This document shows, piece after piece, positions 17,760-25,790 of a stretch of 33,593 bases of DNA. The notes under the pieces are model-generated. The model ran no database searches. It was not told the origin of the DNA and saw nothing but the letters and a program-made list of their open reading frames with translations. Made by a program: the position numbers and the translations under genes. Source of the stretch: Bacteroidota bacterium (GTDB lineage Bacteria > Bacteroidota > Bacteroidia > Flavobacteriales > Crocinitomicaceae); contig JAKQEZ010000698.1 of NCBI GenBank assembly GCA_029558435.1, positions 1 through 33,593 of the forward strand. Direction: 5' to 3'. Numbering within the stretch: the stretch's first letter is position 1; each line of letters starts with the position of its first letter.

Positions 17760-20468
17760 ATGAATAAATACAACCGCTTATTTTTAATCTTTTTTTCGTT
17801 AGTAGCACTACTCTACGCATGCTCTACTGAAAAAAACACGGCTGTAAACCGTGCATATCACTATGTGACTGCTCGTTACAACGGTAATTTTAATGCCAAT
17901 GAGTTAATAAATGTATCGCTAACTACTTATCGCGATAATTTAAGTGAAGATTTTCATCAATTAATACCCGTTGAAGCTGTACCGAATGAAACAGAGGTTG
18001 AAGCGTTTTATCCAGCATTGGATACAGCCATTTCAAAGGTGAAAACAGTAATTGCCGACCATAGTATGCCCACTTTGGATAAGCCATCACGAAAAAATGC
18101 TGAACACAACAATTACATTGACGAAAACTGGATTACCATCGGTAGAGCTTATTATTACAGAAGAGATTACGATATAGCGTTGAAAAACTTTAAGTTTATT
18201 AACCGCTATTTTTCAAACGACCCTTCTAATTATGTGGGCGAAGTATGGATGGCTAAAACCAATATACGCACAGGTAACTATACCGATGCTAAATTAAGCT
18301 TAGACAAAGTTGACCAAGTGTTAAAAGCACAAGAAGAAGCGTCAAAAAACAAAGGAGAAGCGTCAAAAAAATCGAAAAAATCAAAAGCTGCAAAACTCAA
18401 TAAATCAGGTGGTAGTTCTAAAGGAAAAGGAAAAAACGAAGATAAAGTAGCAAAATTTCCAAAACGATTAAAATTTGAATTAGAGCGCACAAAAGCAGAT
18501 TTAGCCATTGCAAAGCAAGAATATCCAAAAGCTATTGAATATTTAGAAAGTGCACTGAAAGAAGCGAAAACTTCGGCAGATAAAGGACGACTTAACTTTA
18601 TATTAGGTCAGCTATACGAGCAAGACAGCAAAACAGATTTAGCCATTGCAAAATATAAAAAGTCAACTAAATACAAGATTCCTTATCCAATGAGTTTTAG
18701 TGCTCAATTAAAATCTTCTATTTTAGATGGTGGCCCAAAAATCAAAAAGAGCCTTAATAAGATGCTAAAAGATGCTAAAAATGCTGAATTTAAGGATCAA
18801 ATCTATTATGCGCAAGCAATGATTAGCATCAAAGAAGGAAACGAAGATAAAGCAATGGAACAGTTGACTAATTCTGCCTTCTTTTCAACCAATAATGTAC
18901 GTCAAAAAGGAATGGCGTATGAAAAAATGGGAGATATGCGCTATGCTAAACGCGACTACGTAAAAGCACAAAAATATTACGATTCATGTGTAGTTACTGT
19001 CACCGAAAAATATCCAAATTATTTTGCTATTAAAACAAAGGCTGAAAAGTTAGCCGATTTAGTGGTGGCAGTGGAGACAGCTCAATATGAAGACAGCATC
19101 CAACGCATTGCCAAATTAAGCCCCGATGAACAAGAAAAATTCTTGAAAAACGTTATCAAGAAACAAGAAGAAGAAGCGGCAGCAAAAGCAAAACGCGAAG
19201 CAGAGAAACTACGAGAATTGGCTAAAAACAACAACGCATTTGCACAAGATATGAACGCAAAAGGCGGTGGATATTGGGGCAATAGTGCATCTATAACTCA
19301 AGGTGCAACCGACTTCCAAAAACAATGGGGTAATCGTCCTAATGAAGATAATTGGAGAAGAAGCAACAAAACCATTGCTGCACCTCCATCCAATACGGAT
19401 AATGGTAGCGATACAAGCGCTGTTGCATCAACTGATAGTGCTGGAGCGCAACAAAATGCGGGCCTTACGGTTGAATCATTGGCGAAAGGATTACCGCAAA
19501 CCGAAGACGATTTCAAAAAATCAAACGAACGATTGGTGGAAGCACTTTACAATGCTGGGATCATCTACAAAGAGCAATTAAAAGAACCTGGTTTGGCTAA
19601 AACGCAATTCCACCGTATTTTGGATAAAGAATTTGAATCGGATTACAATTTAATGGCCGCCTATCAATTGTATAAAATGTATGAAAATGAAGACCCAACA
19701 AAGGCTTATGCACAAAAAGAATACATACTAAACAATTATCCAAATTCGGATTATGCCAACTACATGCGCGATCCCGATTATTTTGTGAAGAAAAAAGAAT
19801 TGGATGCCTTGCGTGAACAAGAATATGTAACCATCTTGAACCGTTACAACCGTAAAATTTATTACCCTGTTATCTCAAAAGGTGAGCAAGTAATGGACAA
19901 CGAACCTGATAACGAGTACCGAGCTAAATACATGTTGTTGTTGGCTATGAGTAAAGGGCAAGTTACAGAAGATAAACAAGAGTTAGTGCCAATTTTGGAA
20001 CGCATTGTTAAAGAATATCCAAATTCTGATGAAGCCTCAAGAGCAACAGATATGTTGAATATTATTAAAAATGGTTATTCTAAAAACGAACCTGTTGTGT
20101 TTGGTAATAAAACCATCTATTCTTATGAAGAAAAAGTGCCACACATTGTTTTAATATTCCTTGATCCGAAAGAAAATTTAGATTTATCGAAGTCAAAAGT
20201 TTTTGATTTTACGCGTGAGTTTTTCCCAAAAAGCAAAGTAAAAGTTTCCACCAACTTATACAACAGCACACAAAATATTTTAATGGTTGCCGAATTTGCT
20301 AAAGAAGCCGATGCCAAAGAATATGTCAATACGTTTAAGAAAACTAAAAAATATTTATTAGATTTACGTGAATCAAAAACTGTTGTTATAAGCCCCAAAA
20401 ACATGAAATTGTTGTTTGAAACAAAAGAATTGGAGCAATACGAATTGTTTTACACAGAATTCTACTAA
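17760..20468 (+). CDS. sprE: T9SS lipoprotein PorW/SprE
   Basis: A 902-residue TPR lipoprotein of the PorW/SprE family, required in studied Bacteroidota for type IX secretion and gliding. The signal peptide ends in a lipobox (LLYAC, Cys21), placing it on a membrane facing the periplasm. The region after the lipobox (NRAYHYVTARYNGNFNANE) is the family's most diagnostic part. TPR-like repeats fill much of the protein (for example NWITIGRAYYYRRDYDIALK). A lysine-rich low-complexity insert lies at about 190-230, and a charged coiled-coil stretch at about 465-495. The C-terminal region (about 750-900) appears to be a folded domain. It is followed 1 base later by the bactofilin gene. Confidence 0.88.
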   Translation: MNKYNRLFLIFFSLVALLYACSTEKNTAVNRAYHYVTARYNGNFNANELINVSLTTYRDNLSEDFHQLIPVEAVPNETEVEAFYPALDTAISKVKTVIADHSMPTLDKPSRKNAEHNNYIDENWITIGRAYYYRRDYDIALKNFKFINRYFSNDPSNYVGEVWMAKTNIRTGNYTDAKLSLDKVDQVLKAQEEASKNKGEASKKSKKSKAAKLNKSGGSSKGKGKNEDKVAKFPKRLKFELERTKADLAIAKQEYPKAIEYLESALKEAKTSADKGRLNFILGQLYEQDSKTDLAIAKYKKSTKYKIPYPMSFSAQLKSSILDGGPKIKKSLNKMLKDAKNAEFKDQIYYAQAMISIKEGNEDKAMEQLTNSAFFSTNNVRQKGMAYEKMGDMRYAKRDYVKAQKYYDSCVVTVTEKYPNYFAIKTKAEKLADLVVAVETAQYEDSIQRIAKLSPDEQEKFLKNVIKKQEEEAAAKAKREAEKLRELAKNNNAFAQDMNAKGGGYWGNSASITQGATDFQKQWGNRPNEDNWRRSNKTIAAPPSNTDNGSDTSAVASTDSAGAQQNAGLTVESLAKGLPQTEDDFKKSNERLVEALYNAGIIYKEQLKEPGLAKTQFHRILDKEFESDYNLMAAYQLYKMYENEDPTKAYAQKEYILNNYPNSDYANYMRDPDYFVKKKELDALREQEYVTILNRYNRKIYYPVISKGEQVMDNEPDNEYRAKYMLLLAMSKGQVTEDKQELVPILERIVKEYPNSDEASRATDMLNIIKNGYSKNEPVVFGNKTIYSYEEKVPHIVLIFLDPKENLDLSKSKVFDFTREFFPKSKVKVSTNLYNSTQNILMVAEFAKEADAKEYVNTFKKTKKYLLDLRESKTVVISPKNMKLLFETKELEQYELFYTEFY

Positions 20469-20469
20469 T

Positions 20470-20886
20470 ATGATTACACGTAAAGAAAAATTCACTTCAG
20501 AAAGTTCGGGAAATTTCAATAAAATCATTGAAGGAACTAAAATTGTTGGAGATGTTATTGCCGATCAAAACATGCAAATTGATGGCGAAATTAAAGGAAA
20601 CATTACCACCAGTGCTAAAATTTTTATTGGTGAAAACGGCGTTGTGAATGGTAATTTAACATGTGTTGAAGCCGAAATTGAAGGAACAATTAACGGAACA
20701 CTTTCCGTTGAAGGACTGTTGACATTGCGCAACACCTCTAAAATCAACGGAGATATTTTTACAACCAGAATTCAAATTGACGAAGGCGCTGCTTTCAACG
20801 GCGTGTGCAACATGGGCGCAAAACCGTCAACTTCAAGAATGCAACCAACACCAGAAAACGAACCCATTTCGCTTGATTTCAACTAA
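20470..20886 (+). CDS. Bactofilin (polymer-forming cytoskeletal protein)
   Basis: A 138-residue bactofilin, a self-polymerising beta-helical scaffold protein of the cytoplasmic face. The central region has the regular V.G......DG.I.G.I pattern (for example IVGDVIADQNMQIDGEIKG, about residues 24-42) repeated about every 17-20 residues, with short disordered tails at both ends. The start is ATG 20470, one base after the sprE stop; a longer reading upstream would lie inside sprE and lacks family similarity. The coupling to sprE suggests co-expression with the secretion component, and the EI24-like gene follows 3 bases later. Confidence 0.9.
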   Translation: MITRKEKFTSESSGNFNKIIEGTKIVGDVIADQNMQIDGEIKGNITTSAKIFIGENGVVNGNLTCVEAEIEGTINGTLSVEGLLTLRNTSKINGDIFTTRIQIDEGAAFNGVCNMGAKPSTSRMQPTPENEPISLDFN

Positions 20887-20889
20887 AAA

Positions 20890-21717
20890 ATGATACAATT
20901 TTTCAAGGAATTTTGGTTAGGAATAACTTCGTATTGGACAGCTTTTAAATTTATTAATCAACACAAATTATATTGGTATTTTTTGGTGCCAGCTGGATTT
21001 ATGTTGGGTATTTATTTTTTGGGAAACCTAATTTTAAATTTCAAAATAACACCCAATTTAACCAACATGAACGGCATTGTGTGGTATTTCATTCACGTGG
21101 CGTTTAATATCTCCATTGCCTTGTTGTTGATGAAATTTACCAAATACATTGTTGTCATCACACTTTCCCCTTTGTTATCGCACTTGAGTCAAAAATGCGA
21201 ACGCATCATCACCGGAAAAACCTATCCTATTGATGTAAAACAAATTATCAAAGATGTTAAACGAGGAATTCGCCTAGCATTTAGAAACATCATTTGGGAA
21301 TACAGTTTTTTTCTACTCATTATCATCATTTCATGGATAGGTTGGGGCGACCCACTTGGTTCACCGTTGTTGTATCTCACCTTCATTGTTGGCTTTTATT
21401 ACTATGGCTTTAGTTTTATTGATTACGACAATGAACGCAGGAAACTAGATGAACAAAAAAGCATTGAGTTTGTGCGCTCTCACCGTGGTTTAGCAATGGG
21501 TATTGGAATGATTTATTCTTTTTTGATTTTGGTTCCAGTAGATCTAGAAGTATTGTTTTCCATAACCGAACTATCGCAACATGGCTTTTGGCATATATTT
21601 GCCATTCTTTTTCAATTGCTTTTATGGATTTGTGCTTCCATTGCACCAATTTTAGCCATCGTTTCGGCTTCTATTGCTATGATAAAAGTTAACAAAACAG
21701 AAACTGTTGTTGGATAG
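20890..21717 (+). CDS. EI24/CysZ-like membrane protein
   Basis: A 275-residue inner-membrane protein of the EI24 domain family, which includes the bacterial sulfate-uptake protein CysZ. The N-terminus (FFKEFWLGITSYWTAFKFI) and the DYDNERRKL segment after the middle helices fit the family, with about five to six membrane segments in total. No sulfur-assimilation gene is nearby, so a sulfate role is not supported here. It lies 3 bases after the bactofilin gene. Confidence 0.78.
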   Translation: MIQFFKEFWLGITSYWTAFKFINQHKLYWYFLVPAGFMLGIYFLGNLILNFKITPNLTNMNGIVWYFIHVAFNISIALLLMKFTKYIVVITLSPLLSHLSQKCERIITGKTYPIDVKQIIKDVKRGIRLAFRNIIWEYSFFLLIIIISWIGWGDPLGSPLLYLTFIVGFYYYGFSFIDYDNERRKLDEQKSIEFVRSHRGLAMGIGMIYSFLILVPVDLEVLFSITELSQHGFWHIFAILFQLLLWICASIAPILAIVSASIAMIKVNKTETVVG

Positions 21718-21795
21718 TAAAAACAGAGTTCGTTATACTTTTACCAGAAAATTCAAAAAAATTGTTTTACTTTGCAGTATAATAAAAAGTTAACT

Positions 21796-23169
21796 ATGAC
21801 TCGAATTCTAATTTTATCTTTTGTTTGCTTCTTTGTTGCTTCTTCATTTGCTGCAATGACTCCGCCAGATTCTACAGCAACCATTGCTCAAAAAACAGCT
21901 GCTGGTTATATGATTGAAGAAGGAAAAGCTTTGTTTAACAGTGGTAGATACCGCGATGCGTTGAATAAATTTAGAGATGCTGCTAAAAAAGATGTAACTT
22001 CTGCAAAGGCAACATTATGGATAAGTAGATGTCATTATGAACTTTCCAACTACGGCTATGCCCTACGATATGCTGAAGATGCACGTTTGTTGAGTGGTAT
22101 TTCTCAAGAAAAAGAATTGTATGAAATGTTAGCAGAAGCCAACCACCGTTTAGGCAATCTTGATTCTGCCATTGCTAACTATGAAAAAGGAATTCAAGTG
22201 ATGCCAAAGAAAAGAGCTGCGGATTTGGAATTGCCTTTGCATTTGGAACAAGCAAAATATGCAAAAGAACAATTGGCAAAAGGAATTAAAAACACGCGCA
22301 TTCATCTTAATGGCGATGTTAATTCGGGATACAATGATTATTCTCCCGTAATTTATAATGGTGGAAACTCCATGTATTTTACTTCGAGAAGAAACAACAC
22401 AACTGGTGGGCGTCAAAACCCATCCGATCAACAATTTTTTGAAGATATTTATCAAGCAAAATGGAACAGCGCAACTAATCAGTGGGACAGCGTTACTAAC
22501 CGTATTGGAAAAATTAACGGAGAAGGATTTGAGTCTATTTCCTATGTGTCAGAAGATGGTTTAGTTGCTTATGTAACAATGAATTATTCTGAAGCAATGG
22601 AAACTAAATTTACCACCAAAAGTTCGGATATTGCTGAAGTGAAATGGACCAAACAAGACAGATGGTCGGCACCGCGCTTACTTGGAAAAAACATCAATTC
22701 TTCGTTCTACGATGGAAATGCTACATTGACTGCTGATGGGCAAACAATGTATTTTGTTTCTGAGCGCAATGCTAATAAAAAGAAAAGTGATATTTATGTA
22801 GCTTATAAAACTGGTAACGATTGGGGAAGTGCCGTTGCATTACCTGCTGAAATCAATTCTAAAGGTCGCGAAACAACTCCTTATATCACACCAGATGGTC
22901 GTTATTTATTTTTTAGCTCCAATGGTCACAAAAATTCACTTGGTGGATACGACGTATATGTTGTTGAATGCACTGGTGGGAAATCGTGGGGACCTGTAAA
23001 AAATTTGGGGCCAGCTATCAATACTGTTAACGATGATTTTGGCTTTAAAATTTACGATGCTACAGGTAAAGCTTACATCAATGGTATGGAAGTAATTGGC
23101 GATAAAGCGTCTTTAGATATTTATGAATTCAACCTTCGTTTGGCAGATCTTATCAAATCGTTAGATTAA
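21796..23169 (+). CDS. Periplasmic TPR and PD40 beta-propeller protein
   Basis: A 457-residue exported protein. The signal peptide is residues about 1-20 (hydrophobic core, then SFAAM). TPR-like helices (about 25-145, including GKALFNSGRYRDALNKF) precede a WD40-like PD40 propeller (about 175-445) with repeats such as DGQTMYFVSER, TPDGRYLFFSSNG and GGYDVYV. The layout resembles the N-terminal half of PorE-type T9SS/OmpA proteins, but no OmpA peptidoglycan-binding domain follows. I start at ATG 21796 because it places the signal peptide at the N-terminus; an in-frame TTG 8 codons upstream is disfavoured. truA follows 8 bases downstream. Confidence 0.82.
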   Translation: MTRILILSFVCFFVASSFAAMTPPDSTATIAQKTAAGYMIEEGKALFNSGRYRDALNKFRDAAKKDVTSAKATLWISRCHYELSNYGYALRYAEDARLLSGISQEKELYEMLAEANHRLGNLDSAIANYEKGIQVMPKKRAADLELPLHLEQAKYAKEQLAKGIKNTRIHLNGDVNSGYNDYSPVIYNGGNSMYFTSRRNNTTGGRQNPSDQQFFEDIYQAKWNSATNQWDSVTNRIGKINGEGFESISYVSEDGLVAYVTMNYSEAMETKFTTKSSDIAEVKWTKQDRWSAPRLLGKNINSSFYDGNATLTADGQTMYFVSERNANKKKSDIYVAYKTGNDWGSAVALPAEINSKGRETTPYITPDGRYLFFSSNGHKNSLGGYDVYVVECTGGKSWGPVKNLGPAINTVNDDFGFKIYDATGKAYINGMEVIGDKASLDIYEFNLRLADLIKSLD

Positions 23170-23177
23170 AAAACTCG

Positions 23178-23909
23178 GTGAAACGTTACTTTTTTGAGGT
23201 TGCCTATGATGGCGGAGCGTTTTTTGGCTGGCAAGTGCAAATTGGTCAGTCCTCTGTTCAACAAACAATAGAAAATGCACTCACCAAATTAAACTCCAAT
23301 ATTCACGTCCCCATTGTTGGCTGTGGAAGAACTGATGCAGGTGTGCATGCCAAATGTTCTACTTTTCATGCCGATTTAGAGTTAAAAATTGATTTGGATA
23401 AACTGCAATACCGACTCAATAAAATTTTGCCCTCCTCCATTTCCATACTACGTATTAAAGAAGTGGATGGTGAATTGCACGCTCGTTTTTCTGCAACAAA
23501 ACGCACCTATCGCTATTTCATACACACACAAAAGAATCCGTTTAAACATAATTATTCAACCTATTTGCCAGGCGATTTAAACCTAGAAAAAATGAACGAA
23601 GCTTGCCAACTATTATTAGGCACACACGATTTTACTACTTTTTCTAAAGCCAATACAGATGTTAAAACACACATCTGTACCGTGTTTAAAGCCGAATGGT
23701 CAACCACAGAAGATGGATACGTGTTTGAATATGCCGCCAATCGGTTTTTGAGAAACATGGTGCGTGCAACGGTGGGAACTTTGCTTTTAGTAGGGCAAGA
23801 AAAAATTACTATTGAAGCATTTAAAAACATCTTTGAATCGTTGGACAGAAGTCAGTGCGCCTCCTCTGCTCCAGCTCAAGGTTTGTATTTATGGCAGGTT
23901 GAATATTGA
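23178..23909 (+). CDS. truA: tRNA pseudouridine(38-40) synthase
   Basis: A 243-residue pseudouridine synthase that modifies positions 38-40 of the tRNA anticodon arm. The catalytic motif is GRTDAGVHA with Asp53 as nucleophile. The RYFFEVAYDGG start and the late ANRFLRNMVR segment are family hallmarks. The start codon is GTG at 23178, chosen because the family's N-terminal strand begins within a few residues. The next gene belongs to the accessory cassette and has its own promoter box, so truA marks the left boundary of conserved sequence. Confidence 0.95.
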   Translation: MKRYFFEVAYDGGAFFGWQVQIGQSSVQQTIENALTKLNSNIHVPIVGCGRTDAGVHAKCSTFHADLELKIDLDKLQYRLNKILPSSISILRIKEVDGELHARFSATKRTYRYFIHTQKNPFKHNYSTYLPGDLNLEKMNEACQLLLGTHDFTTFSKANTDVKTHICTVFKAEWSTTEDGYVFEYAANRFLRNMVRATVGTLLLVGQEKITIEAFKNIFESLDRSQCASSAPAQGLYLWQVEY

Positions 23910-23974
23910 TTTGCAAATTAACAGTATACCGTTAGTTTCTATTGTTGAAATGTGAAAATCTTATATTAAATTGT

Positions 23975-23982
23975 TATATTTG
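23975..23982 (+). promoter_or_regulatory. -7 promoter box (TATATTTG) of the accessory cassette
   Basis: A perfect TAnnTTTG match 25 bases before the ATG at 24008. It argues against the in-frame TTG at 23942 as start, since that would lie upstream of the promoter. TTG triplets at 23942 and 23945 are 27 or more bases away, too far for a standard -33. Confidence 0.5.
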
Positions 23983-24007
23983 TTCTGTAAAAGAAATAGT
24001 AGTGTTT

Positions 24008-24847
24008 ATGCAAAATCTAAGAGTTTTATCTCAAATTTTTTCTCCAACTATGTTTCAAAAGATAGTGCGAGAAGATGATTTTGCTTTGTTTAAAAAACAA
24101 ACTATGAAACACTTTAACACTATCTCTTACAACACTAACTTAGATCTAATCAGCTCTTTATATAAAACGTTACAACAGAAATATAGATGCGAATATATCT
24201 ATAAGAACCATTTATTTCTTGAAATTTTTAAAAAAGAAAAGTTAGAGTCAACTTTATTACTCAATGAGTTAAAAATAGGTACCTCTAAGGCTGATTTGGT
24301 TTTGTTAAACGGTTCTATAAGAATTTATGAAATCAAAACAGAGCTTGATGGTTTAGGGAAGTTGTCCAAACAATTAAACGATTATCAAAAGTTTGCGGAT
24401 AAAGTTTATGTTGTTACTGATGAAAAGTTTGCAGAAAAAATTAAAGTTGAATATGCGAATACAAACATTGGAATTATTGTTCTTGATAATAAAAACAAAT
24501 TAGAAACTATCAAGGAGGCAAACGAAAATTTTTCTTTGTTTGAGTTTGATACAATTTTTAAAATTTTAAGAAAACAAGAATATCTTGAATTGGTTTTTGA
24601 TAATTACAAATTTATTCCTGATGTACCCAATACAAAAATATTCAAAGCTAGTTATGAATTGCTTGCTAAAATGGATATAGTCGATTTTCAAAAGCAAGTT
24701 TTAAGTAAACTTAAAGAACGAAAATTGCTAAATCCCGACTTGTTGAAATCAAGAAACACACCAAAAGAGTTAAAGCACATTTGTAATACTTTGGATTTTA
24801 ACGAGCAGGAATATCAGAAATTATATAACTTTTTAGCAACAAAATAG
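24008..24847 (+). CDS. sce7726 family protein (PD-(D/E)XK-like)
   Basis: A 279-residue protein I recognise as the sce7726 family, usually found beside sce7725. The central region reads as a PD-(D/E)XK nuclease-like fold: Glu62 in a preceding helix, Glu87 (NELKIG), Asp96 (KADLVLL), then Glu108-x-Lys110 (YEIKTE), followed by a helix (KLSKQLNDYQKF) and a strand (VYVVTD). Whether it cleaves nucleic acid is unproven. The C-terminal 90 residues are helical and unassigned. ATG 24008 was chosen because of the promoter box upstream. The next gene begins 3 bases later. Base composition is low: one sampled 60-base row (24121-24180) has 17 G+C, against 24 in a truA row. Confidence 0.85.
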   Translation: MQNLRVLSQIFSPTMFQKIVREDDFALFKKQTMKHFNTISYNTNLDLISSLYKTLQQKYRCEYIYKNHLFLEIFKKEKLESTLLLNELKIGTSKADLVLLNGSIRIYEIKTELDGLGKLSKQLNDYQKFADKVYVVTDEKFAEKIKVEYANTNIGIIVLDNKNKLETIKEANENFSLFEFDTIFKILRKQEYLELVFDNYKFIPDVPNTKIFKASYELLAKMDIVDFQKQVLSKLKERKLLNPDLLKSRNTPKELKHICNTLDFNEQEYQKLYNFLATK

Positions 24848-24850
24848 AGT

Positions 24851-25789
24851 ATGTATCAACCGTATATAAGAGGAAAACAGTTTGAATTGATAGGTATTAG
24901 GGAATTAACATCTTCTGTTTTGTCGCCAAACAAAGAAAAAGTTTCGCCAATTATTGAACCCGTTAAGGATTCTTCAACATTGAAAACTACTTTAAAGGAG
25001 TTAGTCAGTTTTAATGTGAATTTTACAATTATTGCTAATCCACAAGTTGGGTCATTTCGAGATATTGAGGCTATTTTTTCTGCTATTAAAAGTTCTGTTG
25101 GAGAAAGTAAAAATTATCAAGTCGGTATTATTTTTCATAATAAAATTGTTCATGCCGATACTTTAGAGATTTTACGAAAATATTCTGATGTAATTCCTCA
25201 ATTAACCATTATTCATAATGCTACTTTTGATAATGTTTTTGATATTCTAAAACTATATCAAGAGTATTTTACTATCAAATATAATGTAATAAACTTGTCA
25301 GCAACAAGCAAAAGATACCATAGGAATTTTGAGGAAAGCACACGTGTTGAACTTGATGATTATTTCAATGCTCAATCAAAAAATTCGGATTATTTACACG
25401 TTAATGAAAGTAATTTTTCAGAGGAACATATTTACTATAAAGAAGAGGGATTTATTGGGTTTTCAGACTATCTTTCCATTGGTGAAGAATATTCAGAAAC
25501 AGGTTTTTTACCTTATGCGGTAGCTATTCATTTGTCTTATTCAGATGATAACAATAAAATAAAAATTAAACATTTTGTTTCTGATAACAATGATGATACT
25601 TCTGATATTGCAGGTAAGTTTGCGGAAGCATTAGATAAATTAATTACTTGGTGCGACCAAACAAATTACAATTCTGTTGCTATTCCGCAATTTCGAGAAT
25701 ACCATACAAACGGACACTTTCCGGGGTTGGGAACTTTAAAGAAATTGTCTTTAATGAATCACATTGACTTAGTTTTGAAATTGATTTGA
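24851..25789 (+). CDS. sce7725 family protein
   Basis: A 312-residue protein of the sce7725 family, named for its constant pairing with sce7726. The N-terminus YQPYIRGKQFELIGIREL and PIIEPVKD, and the C-terminal GHFPGLGTLKKLS are characteristic. The pattern of alternating strands and helices (for example NFTIIANPQVGSF, TIIHNATF) suggests a barrel-like fold akin to phage 'beta' family proteins; this is inference. No enzymatic motif is certain and no function is established to my knowledge. It starts 3 bases after sce7726 and stops 1 base before the RES gene, so the three are one translational unit. Confidence 0.85.
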   Translation: MYQPYIRGKQFELIGIRELTSSVLSPNKEKVSPIIEPVKDSSTLKTTLKELVSFNVNFTIIANPQVGSFRDIEAIFSAIKSSVGESKNYQVGIIFHNKIVHADTLEILRKYSDVIPQLTIIHNATFDNVFDILKLYQEYFTIKYNVINLSATSKRYHRNFEESTRVELDDYFNAQSKNSDYLHVNESNFSEEHIYYKEEGFIGFSDYLSIGEEYSETGFLPYAVAIHLSYSDDNNKIKIKHFVSDNNDDTSDIAGKFAEALDKLITWCDQTNYNSVAIPQFREYHTNGHFPGLGTLKKLSLMNHIDLVLKLI

Positions 25790-25790
25790 T

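Noticed and set aside
20416..20469. Bactofilin start inside sprE
   Set aside because: The extra 18 residues overlap sprE and do not resemble bactofilins; ATG 20470 directly after the sprE stop fits the family.
20890..21717. Sulfate transporter CysZ
   Set aside because: Only the broad EI24 family is supported; no sulfate assimilation gene is near and specific residues could not be confirmed.
21772..21795. TTG start of the TPR/PD40 protein
   Set aside because: It would place eight polar residues before the signal peptide; ATG 21796 gives a normal exported N-terminus.
23942..24007. Longer sce7726 protein starting at TTG 23942
   Set aside because: The extension lies upstream of a perfect promoter box at 23975-23982 and shows no family similarity; ATG 24008 gives the expected N-terminus.
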